The translations under genes were made by a program, and so were the position numbers. From Gemella sp. GL1 (GTDB lineage: Bacteria > Bacillota > Bacilli > Staphylococcales > Gemellaceae): 64,000 nucleotides of DNA. The notes under the pieces were generated by a model. That model had not been told where the DNA came from, did not search any database, and saw only the letters and a program-made list of their open reading frames with translations. Positions 1 through 7,806 of the stretch are shown one piece after another (within the stretch, counting starts at the first letter, position 1; every line of letters starts with the position of its first letter). The DNA is taken from assembly GCF_013415365.1 (NCBI RefSeq), contig NZ_JACBYB010000021.1, forward strand, positions 62,001 to 126,000, given 5' to 3'.

Positions 1-158
1 CCATTAACTAATGCCATTGCTGCTACTGCAGCTCCTAAAGGATATGAACCTTCTACAGTTAAATCTGCTATATGTAAAATTCTAAATGTTATATATACTC
101 CTATGGCCATTAATGACCATAGGAGACCTTGAGAAAATCCCGATAATATTAAATCCAT
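1..158 (-). CDS. ABC transporter permease, N-terminal part (TrpY-like)
   Basis: Only the first 52 or so codons are in the window; the gene runs off the left edge. The start ATG at 156-158 has an AGGAGA ribosome site about ten bases upstream. The visible protein starts MDLILSGFSQGLLWSLMA and continues with a hydrophobic helix and a short IADLTVEGS motif, typical of the branched-chain-type permeases that partner PF04392 binding proteins. It follows the binding-protein gene by 21 bases on the same strand, so the two form one operon. Inferred role: membrane channel of an aromatic amino acid uptake system. Confidence 0.8.
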   Translation of the reverse strand, partial: MDLILSGFSQGLLWSLMAIGVYITFRILHIADLTVEGSYPLGAAVAAMALVN

Positions 159-179
159 TTGTTTATTATATCTCCTAAA

Positions 180-1139
180 TTACTCTTGTGTTTCTTTTTT
201 AATAGTTTCAGAAGATAGGCCGATTGACTCTGCCATTTCTTTATTAACTTTTACTGATGCTTTTGCTGGATTTTCTACTGGTAAGTTTTCTACTTTTTCA
301 CCTTTTAGGATTTTTCCTGCTAAGACACCTGATTGTTTTCCTAATTCTTTGTAGTCTACTCCAAATGTTAATAATACTCCATCTAGTACCGCTTCATCAC
401 TACCCATTGCAGGTTTTTTAGCTTTTTTTAGTACTTCTCCAATTGTTGAAATTGTTGATGCTACTGTATTATCTGTTGGGAAGTATAGGGCATCTACTTG
501 TCCTGCTAAGGCTGATACCGCTTGCTCCACATCGTTTGTTGTTACTACTGTTTTTTCTACTACCTCAATTCCCTTTTCTTCTAACGTCTTTTTAGCTGTC
601 TTAGCTTGAGTTTCTGAGTTTACTTCATTTGCATTGTAAAATATTCCTATTTTTTTAGCATTAGGTACTGCCTTCATAAATACTGCTATTTGTTTCTCTA
701 CATCAAGGGCATCAATCGACCCTGTCATATTTGATGTTGGCTTTTCTAAACTATCTGTTAATCCTGCTGCTATTGGATCTGTTACCGCTGTAAATACAGC
801 TGGTGTTTCATCTCCTGTACCTAGCAATGCTTGTGCAGCTGGTGTTGCAATTGCAAAATTGATATCATTCTCCCCTTTCATTGTAGATACCATAGTTTGT
901 AAATTAGCTTGATCTCCTTGTGAGTTTTGTACTCTTATTTTTAGTTTATCCTCACTAAATCCTGATTCTTTTAATCCCTCTAAGAATCCCTCTCTTGAAG
1001 CATCTAAAGCCGCATGCTCCGCAAATTGAATAACTCCAACTTTTTTCTCATCATTTGCACTTGCTGCATTAGTAAAACCTGCTGTTAATGCTCCTAATAC
1101 AGTTGCTACTGCCATAATATTTTTGATTTGCTTTTTCAT
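180..1139 (-). CDS. trpX: ABC transporter substrate-binding protein, TrpX/PF04392 family
   Basis: A 319-residue extracellular solute-binding protein. Residues 1-28 form a Sec signal peptide with a likely cleavage after the ASA motif; there is no lipobox cysteine, so it is released or held by other means. The mature part starts KKVGVIQFAEHAALDASREG and has the two-lobe pattern of the PF04392 family (VTDPIAAGLTDSLEKP, GIFYNANEVNS, ALYFPTDNTVAS). Members of this family in streptococci (TrpX) bind tryptophan or related aromatic compounds. The start has a GGAGA site. The next gene is its permease. Upstream lie a decayed second trpX and a long leader RNA with tyrosine codons, which suggests control by an aromatic amino acid. 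Substrate is inferred. Confidence 0.85.
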   Translation of the reverse strand: MKKQIKNIMAVATVLGALTAGFTNAASANDEKKVGVIQFAEHAALDASREGFLEGLKESGFSEDKLKIRVQNSQGDQANLQTMVSTMKGENDINFAIATPAAQALLGTGDETPAVFTAVTDPIAAGLTDSLEKPTSNMTGSIDALDVEKQIAVFMKAVPNAKKIGIFYNANEVNSETQAKTAKKTLEEKGIEVVEKTVVTTNDVEQAVSALAGQVDALYFPTDNTVASTISTIGEVLKKAKKPAMGSDEAVLDGVLLTFGVDYKELGKQSGVLAGKILKGEKVENLPVENPAKASVKVNKEMAESIGLSSETIKKETQE

Positions 1140-1177
1140 TTTAAATTCTCCTTATTATATATTATTAATTTATTTTA

Positions 1178-1402
1178 TTATTTTATTTCTAACGTCCTTT
1201 TTACTTCTTCTGACGATAAGCCTAAAGTTACTTTTAACCATATCTTCATTTATTTCAATACTTATACTGTTTGATTTTTCTACTAATAAATCTTAAACTT
1301 TTCTCCCTTTACTACAGTAGTAATTGGATTTACTATCAGTATTGATAATGCTGCTAGACTTGCCGTCATAAGCAAGATTATATTTTAAAATTTTCTTCCC
1401 AA
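1178..1402 (-). pseudogene. Internally deleted second trpX-like gene
   Basis: Reading leftward from a TTG near 1402, a signal-peptide-like stretch (IILLMTASLAALSILIV) runs almost straight into residues matching the C-terminus of the intact neighbour: EKSNSISIEINEDMVK, then after a frameshift TLGLSSEEVKRTLEIK and a stop at 1178. The neighbour ends VKVNKEMAESIGLSSETIKK, so the match is clear. The whole binding domain of about 250 residues is missing, and an early in-frame TAA breaks the start. This is a duplicated binding protein removed by internal deletion. It lies between the leader RNA and the intact gene. Confidence 0.65.
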
Positions 1403-1426
1403 TCCCCCTCTTCCTTACATCTTATT

Positions 1427-1465
1427 AAATATAAACAGGTCACCTAGATATTATCTAGATGACCT
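1427..1465 (-). terminator. Terminator hairpin of the trpX leader
   Basis: A 13-base-pair perfect or G-U stem (1453-1465 pairing with 1437-1449) with a three-base loop. On the minus strand it is followed by GTTTATATTT, a weak U-tract. The upstream arm shares the ATCTAG core with an earlier hairpin, so an antiterminator can form instead. It lies after the tyrosine mini-ORF and before the trpX genes, where an attenuator terminator is expected. Confidence 0.6.
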
Positions 1466-1707
1466 ACCTTTATAATAAAGTACAAGTATAAGAATATATA
1501 ATTCATACTATAAGCCACCTAGATTATCTTTCATCTATGTAGCCAATTATACAAATTATTATAGCTCCATAGATACAAACACAAATAAGATCAGGTTTGT
1601 ACCTACGCACTAATGCTCTAGTATTACAAACAAGATCTATGAAGAGCTATAATAATAAGTATTTACTATGAATGACATATTCTTTATCCTCCTGATTAAT
1701 AATTTGA
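1466..1707 (-). promoter_or_regulatory. Structured attenuator leader RNA upstream of trpX
   Basis: This roughly 240-base transcribed leader contains a mini-ORF and several exclusive helices. A 19-base-pair stem (1635-1655, bulge of two, with 1556-1574) includes the three Tyr codons in its 5' arm. Inside it, 12 pairs form between the segments around 1622-1635 and 1575-1592. A further hairpin (1533-1543 with 1514-1524) has a 3' arm that can also pair with the 5' arm of the terminator at 1453-1465. No T-box motif (GTGG..CGCG) is present. The arrangement fits ribosome-mediated transcription attenuation; this is inferred from base pairing done by eye. Confidence 0.5.
1637..1678 (-). CDS. 13-residue leader peptide with three consecutive Tyr codons
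   Basis: The ORF encodes MSFIVNTYYYSSS and stop. Its ATG follows a strong CAGGAGGA ribosome site by eight bases and lies about 30 bases after a good promoter. Codons 8-10 are all TAT and occupy positions 1649-1657, inside the 5' arm of the long helix that begins the attenuator. A ribosome stalled there for lack of charged tRNA-Tyr would open that helix. Leader peptides of this kind are known for amino acid operons of proteobacteria and actinobacteria but are uncommon in Firmicutes, which normally use T-boxes. Confidence 0.55.
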   Translation of the reverse strand: MSFIVNTYYYSSS

Positions 1708-1714
1708 TGTTTTA

Positions 1715-1743
1715 ATTATACCCTAGATTTCTGACAATTGCAA
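1715..1743 (-). promoter_or_regulatory. Sigma-A promoter of the trpX leader
   Basis: On the minus strand TTGCAA (1738-1743) and TATAAT (1715-1720) are separated by exactly 17 bases. The expected start site is near 1707, about 30 bases before the leader peptide ATG. Confidence 0.7.
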
Positions 1744-1803
1744 GTGTTTTTTGAAAATTTTTTAAAATGATTTATCTATAAAAAACTAAAATTCACTTTT
1801 TAT

Positions 1804-1847
1804 AATAAATAGGTACTTCTTCATTTATTATAAAGTACCTATTTATT
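1804..1847. terminator. Bidirectional terminator between the trpX leader and the S1-domain gene
   Basis: Fifteen-base inverted repeat (1804-1818 with 1833-1847), built around AGGTACTT/AAGTACCT with AT-rich flanks that give U-tracts on both strands. It sits just past the stop of the leftward S1-domain gene. Confidence 0.6.
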
Positions 1848-1850
1848 GCA

Positions 1851-2213
1851 CTATTGCTTATTATTTCTTAATTCAAATTCTGCTTTTTTCTGCCAAATTG
1901 ATAAATTCTCTTTTAAAGTAGCAAAACCATATTTAAAATAACTATTATCAATTTTTCTTTCATTATCTGCCAATTTTTTCTTACTTTTATTGAAATTCAG
2001 CGATGCATTAATTTTTCCATCACGATAAGATAAAACTTTAACCTCGATAATTTCGCCCACCTTTAAATGATAATTAATATCAACAATAAAACTATTATCA
2101 ATTTCAGAAATATGAATCAAGCCTTGAGTTAAATCTTTAGTTTGAATAAAAGCACCATAATGCTTTATAGCAGTGACTTTTGCTTTTATTATATCTCCAT
2201 GTCTATAATACAT
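1851..2213 (-). CDS. S1 RNA-binding domain protein (GSP13/CvfD type)
   Basis: About 120 residues. Residues 5-75 form one S1 OB-fold domain: GDIIKAKVTAIKHYGAFI, then GLIHISEI, then VGEIIEVKVLSYRDGKINASL. A lysine-rich linker and a short helical tail follow. The family includes Bacillus general stress protein 13/YugI and the pneumococcal post-transcriptional regulator CvfD, which bind RNA or ribosomes. I chose the ATG at 2213 because AGGTGG lies five bases upstream; a GTG at 2222 would overlap that site. The gene begins just after the transketolase stop and is probably co-transcribed with it. Confidence 0.75.
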   Translation of the reverse strand: MYYRHGDIIKAKVTAIKHYGAFIQTKDLTQGLIHISEIDNSFIVDINYHLKVGEIIEVKVLSYRDGKINASLNFNKSKKKLADNERKIDNSYFKYGFATLKENLSIWQKKAEFELRNNKQ

Positions 2214-2225
2214 GTTATCCACCTA

Positions 2226-4199
2226 TTAAAATGATTTAATTTTAGCAACTACTTTATCTACAGTGAAGCCAAATTCATCTATTACTTTAGAAGCTGGTGC
2301 TGAAGCACCAAATGTATCGATTCCAATTACTAATCCATCTAGTCCTACATATTTGTACCATAAAGCTGTCGATCCCATTTCAATAGCTACACGACGACGA
2401 ACTAAATTAGGTAAAATTAATTCTTTGTATTCAAGAGACTGCTCATCAAATAATTCTGTAGATGGCATAGATACCACACGTAGTTTTGCTCCATCTTTTT
2501 CTAATTCCTTAGCTACATTTATTGCTAAAGATACCTCTGAACCTGTAGCTATTAAAATTGTATCAAAGTCTTCTGACGTTTCATGAACAACATAAGCACC
2601 TTTAGCAACATTTTCAAACGATGAATTTTTTAAAACTGGTAAATTTTGACGTGTTAGCACTATTGATGATGGTTTATCATTAATTTTTTGTGATAAGTAC
2701 CAAGCAGCTTGTGTTTCAGTAGCATCCGCTGGTCTAAATGTATATGAATTTGGTATTGTTCTCAAAGCCGATAAATGCTCGATTGGCTCGTGAGTTGGTC
2801 CATCTTCCCCGACTGCGATTGAATCATGAGTAAACACGTATGTTACCGGTAAATTTTGTAATGCTGACAATCTTAATCCTGCTTTTAGGTAATCTGAAAA
2901 TACAAAGAATGTACCTCCAAATACTCTCACTCCTTTGTGAAGTGCCATACCGTTTAATATTGCCGCCATACCGAACTCACGAACTCCAAATTGAATGTTT
3001 CTCTCAGTTCTATTATTTGAATCTTGTAAACTATCTCCTTTAATAAATGTCATATTTGAATGAGATAAGTCAGCTGATCCTCCAAAAAATGTTGGTAATA
3101 CTTTAGCTATTGAATTTAATGCATCTTGAGATGAATTTCTGGTTGCTTGTTCTTCTCCAGCATCTTTAAAATCAAAACTTTCTTCTGTCAGTGAATTAAT
3201 ATCAATTCTTGATAAAACAGCTTCTAATTCTTTAAATTCTACAGGATATTCTTTAGCATATGATTCAAATAACTCTGACCAAGATTTATATGCTTTCACT
3301 CCTCGTGACACAAGCCCCGATTTAAAATCTTCATAGACTTCTGTTGGGATTTTAAATGGATCATACTCCCAAGAAATTGATTGTTTGAATAATTTTGTTT
3401 CTTCTTCACCTAGCGGTGCACCATGTACTCCATTACTTCCTGCCTTATTAGGCGAACCATCTCCAATTATAGTTTTAATTTCGATTAATGTAGGCTTGTC
3501 GGATCTTTTAGCTTCTTCAATTGCTGCAGAAATTTTATCAATATTATGTCCCTCTTTTACAAAGATAGTGTTCCATCCGTAAGATTCATATCTCTTTCTT
3601 ACATTTTCTGAAAATGCATCTTTAGTTTCCCCATCTAAACAAATATCATTTGAATCGTATAAAACTACTAACTTCTCTAACTTTTGTAATCCTGCAAATG
3701 AAGCCGTTTCAGCTGAAACACCTTCCATAATATCTCCATCTCCACATATTACATAAGTGTAATGATCAAATAAGTTATAAGATTCTTTATTGTATTTTGC
3801 TGCTAAATATCTTTCTGCAAGAGCCATACCTACTGCTGTAGAAATCCCTTGTCCCAAGGGACCAGTTGTTGCATCTACACCTTTAGTATGTCCAAACTCT
3901 GGATGTCCTGGTGTTTTAGAAGCCCATTGACGAAAATTTTTAATTTCTTCCATTGATACATCTTCATAACCTGCTAAATGTAATAATGCATACTGTAACA
4001 TAGATCCATGCCCTGCTGACAATACAAATCTATCTCTGTTAATCCAATTTGGATCTTTTGGATTTACATTGATATGTTGATTAAATAAAGTATAAGCCAT
4101 GGGGGCAGCACCCATAACAATTCCTGGATGCCCTGATTTAGATTTGTTAATTGCATCAACACCTAAAACTTTTATTGCATTAATTGATAATTGTGACAT
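2226..4199 (-). CDS. tkt: Transketolase
   Basis: A 657-residue thiamine diphosphate enzyme of the non-oxidative pentose phosphate pathway that moves two-carbon units between sugar phosphates in the cytoplasm. Visible marks: N-terminal HPGIVMGAAPM, the cofactor motif GDGDIMEGVSAETASFAG near residue 152 ending in a YDSN segment, the pyrimidine domain (FGVREFGMAA, residues ~400-410), the histidine region FTHDSIAVGEDGPTHEP near 455, and a C-terminal domain. Length is normal for the family. The start has AGGAGA upstream. Nothing odd seen. Confidence 0.95.
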   Translation of the reverse strand: MSQLSINAIKVLGVDAINKSKSGHPGIVMGAAPMAYTLFNQHINVNPKDPNWINRDRFVLSAGHGSMLQYALLHLAGYEDVSMEEIKNFRQWASKTPGHPEFGHTKGVDATTGPLGQGISTAVGMALAERYLAAKYNKESYNLFDHYTYVICGDGDIMEGVSAETASFAGLQKLEKLVVLYDSNDICLDGETKDAFSENVRKRYESYGWNTIFVKEGHNIDKISAAIEEAKRSDKPTLIEIKTIIGDGSPNKAGSNGVHGAPLGEEETKLFKQSISWEYDPFKIPTEVYEDFKSGLVSRGVKAYKSWSELFESYAKEYPVEFKELEAVLSRIDINSLTEESFDFKDAGEEQATRNSSQDALNSIAKVLPTFFGGSADLSHSNMTFIKGDSLQDSNNRTERNIQFGVREFGMAAILNGMALHKGVRVFGGTFFVFSDYLKAGLRLSALQNLPVTYVFTHDSIAVGEDGPTHEPIEHLSALRTIPNSYTFRPADATETQAAWYLSQKINDKPSSIVLTRQNLPVLKNSSFENVAKGAYVVHETSEDFDTILIATGSEVSLAINVAKELEKDGAKLRVVSMPSTELFDEQSLEYKELILPNLVRRRVAIEMGSTALWYKYVGLDGLVIGIDTFGASAPASKVIDEFGFTVDKVVAKIKSF

Positions 4200-4223
4200 A
4201 ATTTTCTCCTAAATTTTAAATCT

Positions 4224-4820
4224 TCATAATTCTACTCTTGCTGATAAAGCTCTAGCTAGAGTCATTTCATCTACAAATTCTAAATCCGAACCAAATGAAA
4301 TGCCCTGTGCTATTCTAGTTACTTTTATATCAGTATTTTGTAGAATTCTTAAAATAAAACTAGCGGTTCCTTCTCCTTCCGGAGTTGAATTTGTCGCTAA
4401 AATTATTTCTTTTACTTTTGGATCTTTCGCTCTTTCTAATAGGGATCTAAGATTAATATCATTTGGTCCAATACCATTCATAGGAGAAATAACACCACCT
4501 AACACATGGTAATGACCAAAAAATTGTTCTGTATTTTCCATAGCCATTAGATCTTGATCTGATTCAACGACACAAATGATAGACTCATTTCTATCCTTAT
4601 CCGAACAAATATTACAAACTTCATGTTCATTTATACGATGACAAATTGAACAAGGACACAAATCTTTTTTCAGATTTGCTAAAGCTTTTGAAAATTCTTC
4701 TATATCTTTGTCTTTCATAGTTAATGTATGAAAAGCCATTCTTACCGCCGTTTTTTTCCCAATTCCAGGCAATTTCATATAAGAACTAATTAAGTCTAGT
4801 ATTGGTTTTGGATATTGCAT
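4224..4820 (-). CDS. recR: Recombination mediator RecR
   Basis: 198 residues, the usual length. RecR acts with RecF and RecO to load RecA at single-strand gaps. Visible: helix-hairpin-helix MKLPGIGKKTAVRMAFH near residue 15, a four-cysteine zinc site CPCSIC...CNIC near 55-72, and a Toprim domain (VVESDQDLMAMENT) followed by GPNDINLRSLLERAK. It is three bases from ybaB and downstream of dnaX, the conserved dnaX-ybaB-recR order. A short gap separates it from transketolase. Confidence 0.96.
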   Translation of the reverse strand: MQYPKPILDLISSYMKLPGIGKKTAVRMAFHTLTMKDKDIEEFSKALANLKKDLCPCSICHRINEHEVCNICSDKDRNESIICVVESDQDLMAMENTEQFFGHYHVLGGVISPMNGIGPNDINLRSLLERAKDPKVKEIILATNSTPEGEGTASFILRILQNTDIKVTRIAQGISFGSDLEFVDEMTLARALSARVEL

Positions 4821-4823
4821 ACA

Positions 4824-5141
4824 TTATAATCCCGGTATATTAAGCCCGTTAGTGAATTTCCCTAATGTTTCTTCCTTTAACTTAGTTGATTTTTCTAAGG
4901 CTTCATTTACTGCTGTTAAAACAACATCTTGCAACATATCAATATCTTCTGGATCAACTAACTCTTCCTTAATTTTGATATCTAAAATTTTTCCATCTCC
5001 ATTAGCCACTACTGTCACTAATCCACCAGAAACACTTGCTTCTACAGTTTGGTCTTTTAATCCTTCCTGTGCATCCATCATATCCTTTTGCATTTTTTGC
5101 ATTTTACGCATCATTGCTTGCATATTTCCCATTCCACGCAT
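4824..5141 (-). CDS. ybaB: Nucleoid-associated protein YbaB/EbfC
   Basis: 105 residues. Small dimeric DNA-binding protein: N-terminal coiled segment rich in methionine ([19 protein letters not shown]), then the family core [20 protein letters not shown] and [21 protein letters not shown]. It sits between dnaX and recR as in most Firmicutes. The start has GGAGG upstream. Confidence 0.95.
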   Translation of the reverse strand: MRGMGNMQAMMRKMQKMQKDMMDAQEGLKDQTVEASVSGGLVTVVANGDGKILDIKIKEELVDPEDIDMLQDVVLTAVNEALEKSTKLKEETLGKFTNGLNIPGL

Positions 5142-5222
5142 ATTAATTTCCTCCGAATTTTAATTTATTTCTAATCTATTATAATTTTATTTAAAATACT
5201 ACATGTTGTCAATGATAGTAGA

Positions 5223-6956
5223 CTATTCCTCGACAATTATATCCTGAAATAAAGCTTCAATCTTGCTGACTTTCTTATCTTCCCTTTTTTTTTCATTATC
5301 AAGTTTTTTTTCTAAACTTACATTCTCACTTGTAATAAGTTTTTGAAGTGCTTGATATTGTTCTTCTTGTAAAGCAAAAACACGATACTTATAACTAACT
5401 CCTAATAATTTCTGAAATCTAATTTCGATAAATTCTTTATAGGAATCATTAGATTCAAGTCTAAATAAATCCTGTGGATTTTTAAAAATAAGTACTGCTG
5501 CTTTCTTGGATGAATATTTAAGATTTGCATCTTGAAATAACTCATATATTTCACTATGGCTAGAAATTGACTCCTGCATAATTCTTGAAAAAACATTGGC
5601 AGCATAAGAAGTAAATTTATCACTACTTTGAGAAATAACTTCCTTTATCTTTTCTTTATTAGGAATTATTATTTTCTCAAGTTCAATATTTTTAACTTTT
5701 GTTTGAACTTCAAGACTAGCTGAACTTGATAAGATTTCTTTTCTTTCAATCTTCTTAATATTATTCTGAAGCGTTGAATCCATCTTCTCTTCTTTTTCAA
5801 TATCTACTTTTAGCTGAGTTGGCATTGGCTCATTAATTTTATTAGTAGAAAAATTCCTAATTCTTTCTTCTAACATAGTTATTCTTTCTTCTAATTTATC
5901 AACTAATGATCTCTCCACTTCCTTGCCCATCCAGCTATCTGCCATTTTTATCAAGCAGATTTGCATATAAGATACATACTCTGTTGAAAATCTTATATTA
6001 ACTTCTGCTTCAGCTAAATATTCTATATTTTTATATAATTTTTCTGATGGAATTTTTTCAATTATTTCTCTTAATCCTTCTAAATCATACTCACAAAACT
6101 CTACTACTCTTGTATTTTTATAAATTATCATATCTCTAGAGAGGTTTATAAGATCATTCAATAATAACTTTGTGTCCTTAGCCTTTTCTATAAATTCAGT
6201 GTACTTGACTAAGGCTCCGCTAGAATTTCCTTCAAGTATCAATTTATATAAGGAAATAATCTCTTCATCCCCTACAGCTGAGCTGATATCTAGTACGTCT
6301 TCTAACTTTACCTTACCCATATTATAATTAGATACTTGATCAAGAATACCAATTGCATCCCTTAGACCACCTTTAGCAATTAAAGCAATTTTTTTTAAAG
6401 CTTGATCATCTATATCAATTTCTTCTTTTTCAGCAACATACTTCAATCTCTCAACCAGCTCTGCATTACTAATATTTTTAAATTCAAACTTCTGACACCT
6501 TGAAAGAATAGTTGCTGGTATCTTATGCATTTCTGTCGTAGCTAAAATAAAAATAATATGGGATGGTGGCTCTTCTAATGTTTTTAACAAAGCATTAAAA
6601 GCAGAAATAGTAAGCATATGTACCTCATCTATGATATATATTTTATACTTACCTTCTGTTGGAGCAAATTTTATAGCTTCCTTTATATCCCTTATCTCAT
6701 CTACTCCATTATTACTGGCTGCATCAATCTCTATAATATCAACACTATCACTTTGATAATTTTCATTTTTATTAACTTCATTTGCAAAAATTTTAGCTAT
6801 AGATGTCTTTCCCGTCCCTCTAGGTCCATAAAAAATATAAGCATGAGCTATCTTATCCATTTTTATAGCATTTTTAAGTACTGATATTACATGATTTTGA
6901 CCTACTACATCATCAAAATTTTTGGGTCTATATTTTCTATACAATGCTTTAAACAT
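5223..6956 (-). CDS. dnaX: DNA polymerase III subunit gamma/tau
   Basis: The clamp-loader ATPase of the replisome, about 577 residues from the ATG at 6956, which has GGAGGT just upstream; the longer TTG start at 6968 overlaps that site. Residues 1-220 are the AAA+ core: MFKALYRKYRPKNFDDVVGQ, Walker A GPRGTGKTS, IDEVHMLTISAFNALLKTLEEP, and sensor SRCQKFEF. The cysteine zinc module that normally lies between Walker A and EIDAASNNGVDEIRD is absent here; only a short NKNENYQSDS loop remains. The C-terminal third is charged and variable, as usual for tau. A run of nine A residues near codon 560 is a possible slippage site but too close to the end to make a gamma form. Confidence 0.94.
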   Translation of the reverse strand: MFKALYRKYRPKNFDDVVGQNHVISVLKNAIKMDKIAHAYIFYGPRGTGKTSIAKIFANEVNKNENYQSDSVDIIEIDAASNNGVDEIRDIKEAIKFAPTEGKYKIYIIDEVHMLTISAFNALLKTLEEPPSHIIFILATTEMHKIPATILSRCQKFEFKNISNAELVERLKYVAEKEEIDIDDQALKKIALIAKGGLRDAIGILDQVSNYNMGKVKLEDVLDISSAVGDEEIISLYKLILEGNSSGALVKYTEFIEKAKDTKLLLNDLINLSRDMIIYKNTRVVEFCEYDLEGLREIIEKIPSEKLYKNIEYLAEAEVNIRFSTEYVSYMQICLIKMADSWMGKEVERSLVDKLEERITMLEERIRNFSTNKINEPMPTQLKVDIEKEEKMDSTLQNNIKKIERKEILSSSASLEVQTKVKNIELEKIIIPNKEKIKEVISQSSDKFTSYAANVFSRIMQESISSHSEIYELFQDANLKYSSKKAAVLIFKNPQDLFRLESNDSYKEFIEIRFQKLLGVSYKYRVFALQEEQYQALQKLITSENVSLEKKLDNEKKREDKKVSKIEALFQDIIVEE

Positions 6957-7137
6957 AGCTACCTCCAATTCCTAATAATTATATCATAAAGTATTTTAAT
7001 TTACCAAAATCATTTTAAAAAACCTTCAAGCCTCATCAAAAACATTAAATTGTTTTTTAAATTTGAAAATTGCAAAAACATTGCTAACAGAGGCTCTTAT
7101 AATGGTCTTATCATAAACTCAAAAAAGAGCAAATAAA

Positions 7138-7259
7138 ATGGAACGTTAACATATAGATACAGAAGAACTTATTTATCAAAGAGAGCTTCTGCTAGAAGTT
7201 TTATAGAAGTCGCAGAAAAATAAGAAGAATTAATTGAATTAAAGAACTTAATAAATTAA
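7138..7259 (+). pseudogene. Possible remnant of a small gene
   Basis: No intact ORF, but coding-like fragments can be joined across frames: MER, TEELIYQR, then KRASARSFIEVAEK and, after an in-frame TAA, EELIELKNLIN with a stop. The reading suggests a small gene of about 40 codons with at least two lesions. A TATAAT lies near 7096 upstream. I do not recognise the family, and chance cannot be excluded. Confidence 0.25.
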
Positions 7260-7274
7260 AAATAATAAAAATTC

Positions 7275-7305
7275 TTGACAAAACACTAGTAAAATGTTAT
7301 ATAAT
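7275..7305 (+). promoter_or_regulatory. Strong promoter of the cysteine-rich peptide unit
   Basis: Consensus TTGACA at 7275-7280 and the extended box TATATAAT at 7298-7305, spacing 17 to the first TATATA. Expected start near 7311. No other gene lies between this promoter and the peptide. Confidence 0.7.
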
Positions 7306-7310
7306 TATTT

Positions 7311-7437
7311 TTATAGAGGTTAAGCAATATACAGTTAACAACTAAACTACTAACTGCCAGTGATAAAACATTTCTTATGTTTTAAGTTTCACAATTATAG
7401 CTTATCTCTTAAAAAGTAAATATACAGGAGAAAAAAT
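7311..7437 (+). ncRNA. Structured 5' leader, three-way junction, unknown class
   Basis: The 127-base leader folds by eye into a closing stem (7315-7325 with 7400-7409, one mismatch or bulge) enclosing two hairpins: CAGTTA/TAACTG at 7332-7337 and 7351-7356, and a longer one with GTGA..AAAACAT (7360-7371) pairing with ATGTTTT..TCAC (7377-7392). Closed three-way junctions before a ribosome site are typical of ligand-sensing RNAs. I do not match it to a known riboswitch. The ribosome site AGGAGA starts about 18 bases after the closing stem. Confidence 0.4.
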
Positions 7438-7545
7438 ATGAAACTAAAAAATTTAACAATTAATAACAACAATAAAAAATCAGATAAATGCTGTAACTGT
7501 AACTCATGTACTTGCTGTAGCCTATGTACTTGTTGTAAAGCATAA
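7438..7545 (+). CDS. 35-residue cysteine-rich peptide, unknown function
   Basis: The peptide begins MKLKNLTINNNNKKSDK and ends CCNCNSCTCCSLCTCCKA: a cysteine-free, asparagine/lysine-rich first half and a second half with nine cysteines in 16 residues. AGGAGA lies six bases before the ATG. The gene has its own promoter, a folded leader and a perfect terminator, so it is a dedicated one-gene unit. The leader-plus-core look fits a precursor of a modified peptide (for example streptolysin-S-like azole peptides), or a small metal-binding peptide. A cysteine-sensing leader ORF is a third option. No maturation enzymes or exporter lie beside it, so function is open. Confidence 0.6.
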   Translation: MKLKNLTINNNNKKSDKCCNCNSCTCCSLCTCCKA

Positions 7546-7588
7546 GTGCATTACTGAATAAACTTGACTATTGAAACAATTTAAATAC

Positions 7589-7620
7589 AAAAAAGAGCGT
7601 AATTAATTACGCTCTTTTTT
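7589..7620 (+). terminator. Terminator of the cysteine-rich peptide unit
   Basis: A perfect 32-base palindrome with the core AAGAGCGTAATT and its complement, flanked by A6 and T6. It begins 43 bases after the peptide stop and separates this unit from trkA. Confidence 0.85.
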
Positions 7621-7806
7621 AATATCCTTTGATTAACTTTATACAAAATAATTAATTACATTTAATTTAAAATATATCTCTTAAACTCATATCATTATAT
7701 TAAGTATATAAAATACTCCTTAATTATTAATTTTATCAATAATAAGATTTGTATATATATTAACTTAATACACCCTTTTAACTTTTATGACAAATATAAT
7801 ACTTTA

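Noticed and set aside
1541-1660. A T-box in the trpX leader
   Set aside because: There is no T-box bulge sequence (GTGG with CGCG); the helices instead fit a leader-peptide attenuator.
5285-5293. A run of nine A residues in dnaX as a programmed frameshift making gamma and tau forms
   Set aside because: It lies near codon 560 of about 577, far past the usual gamma end, so slippage would change only the last few residues.
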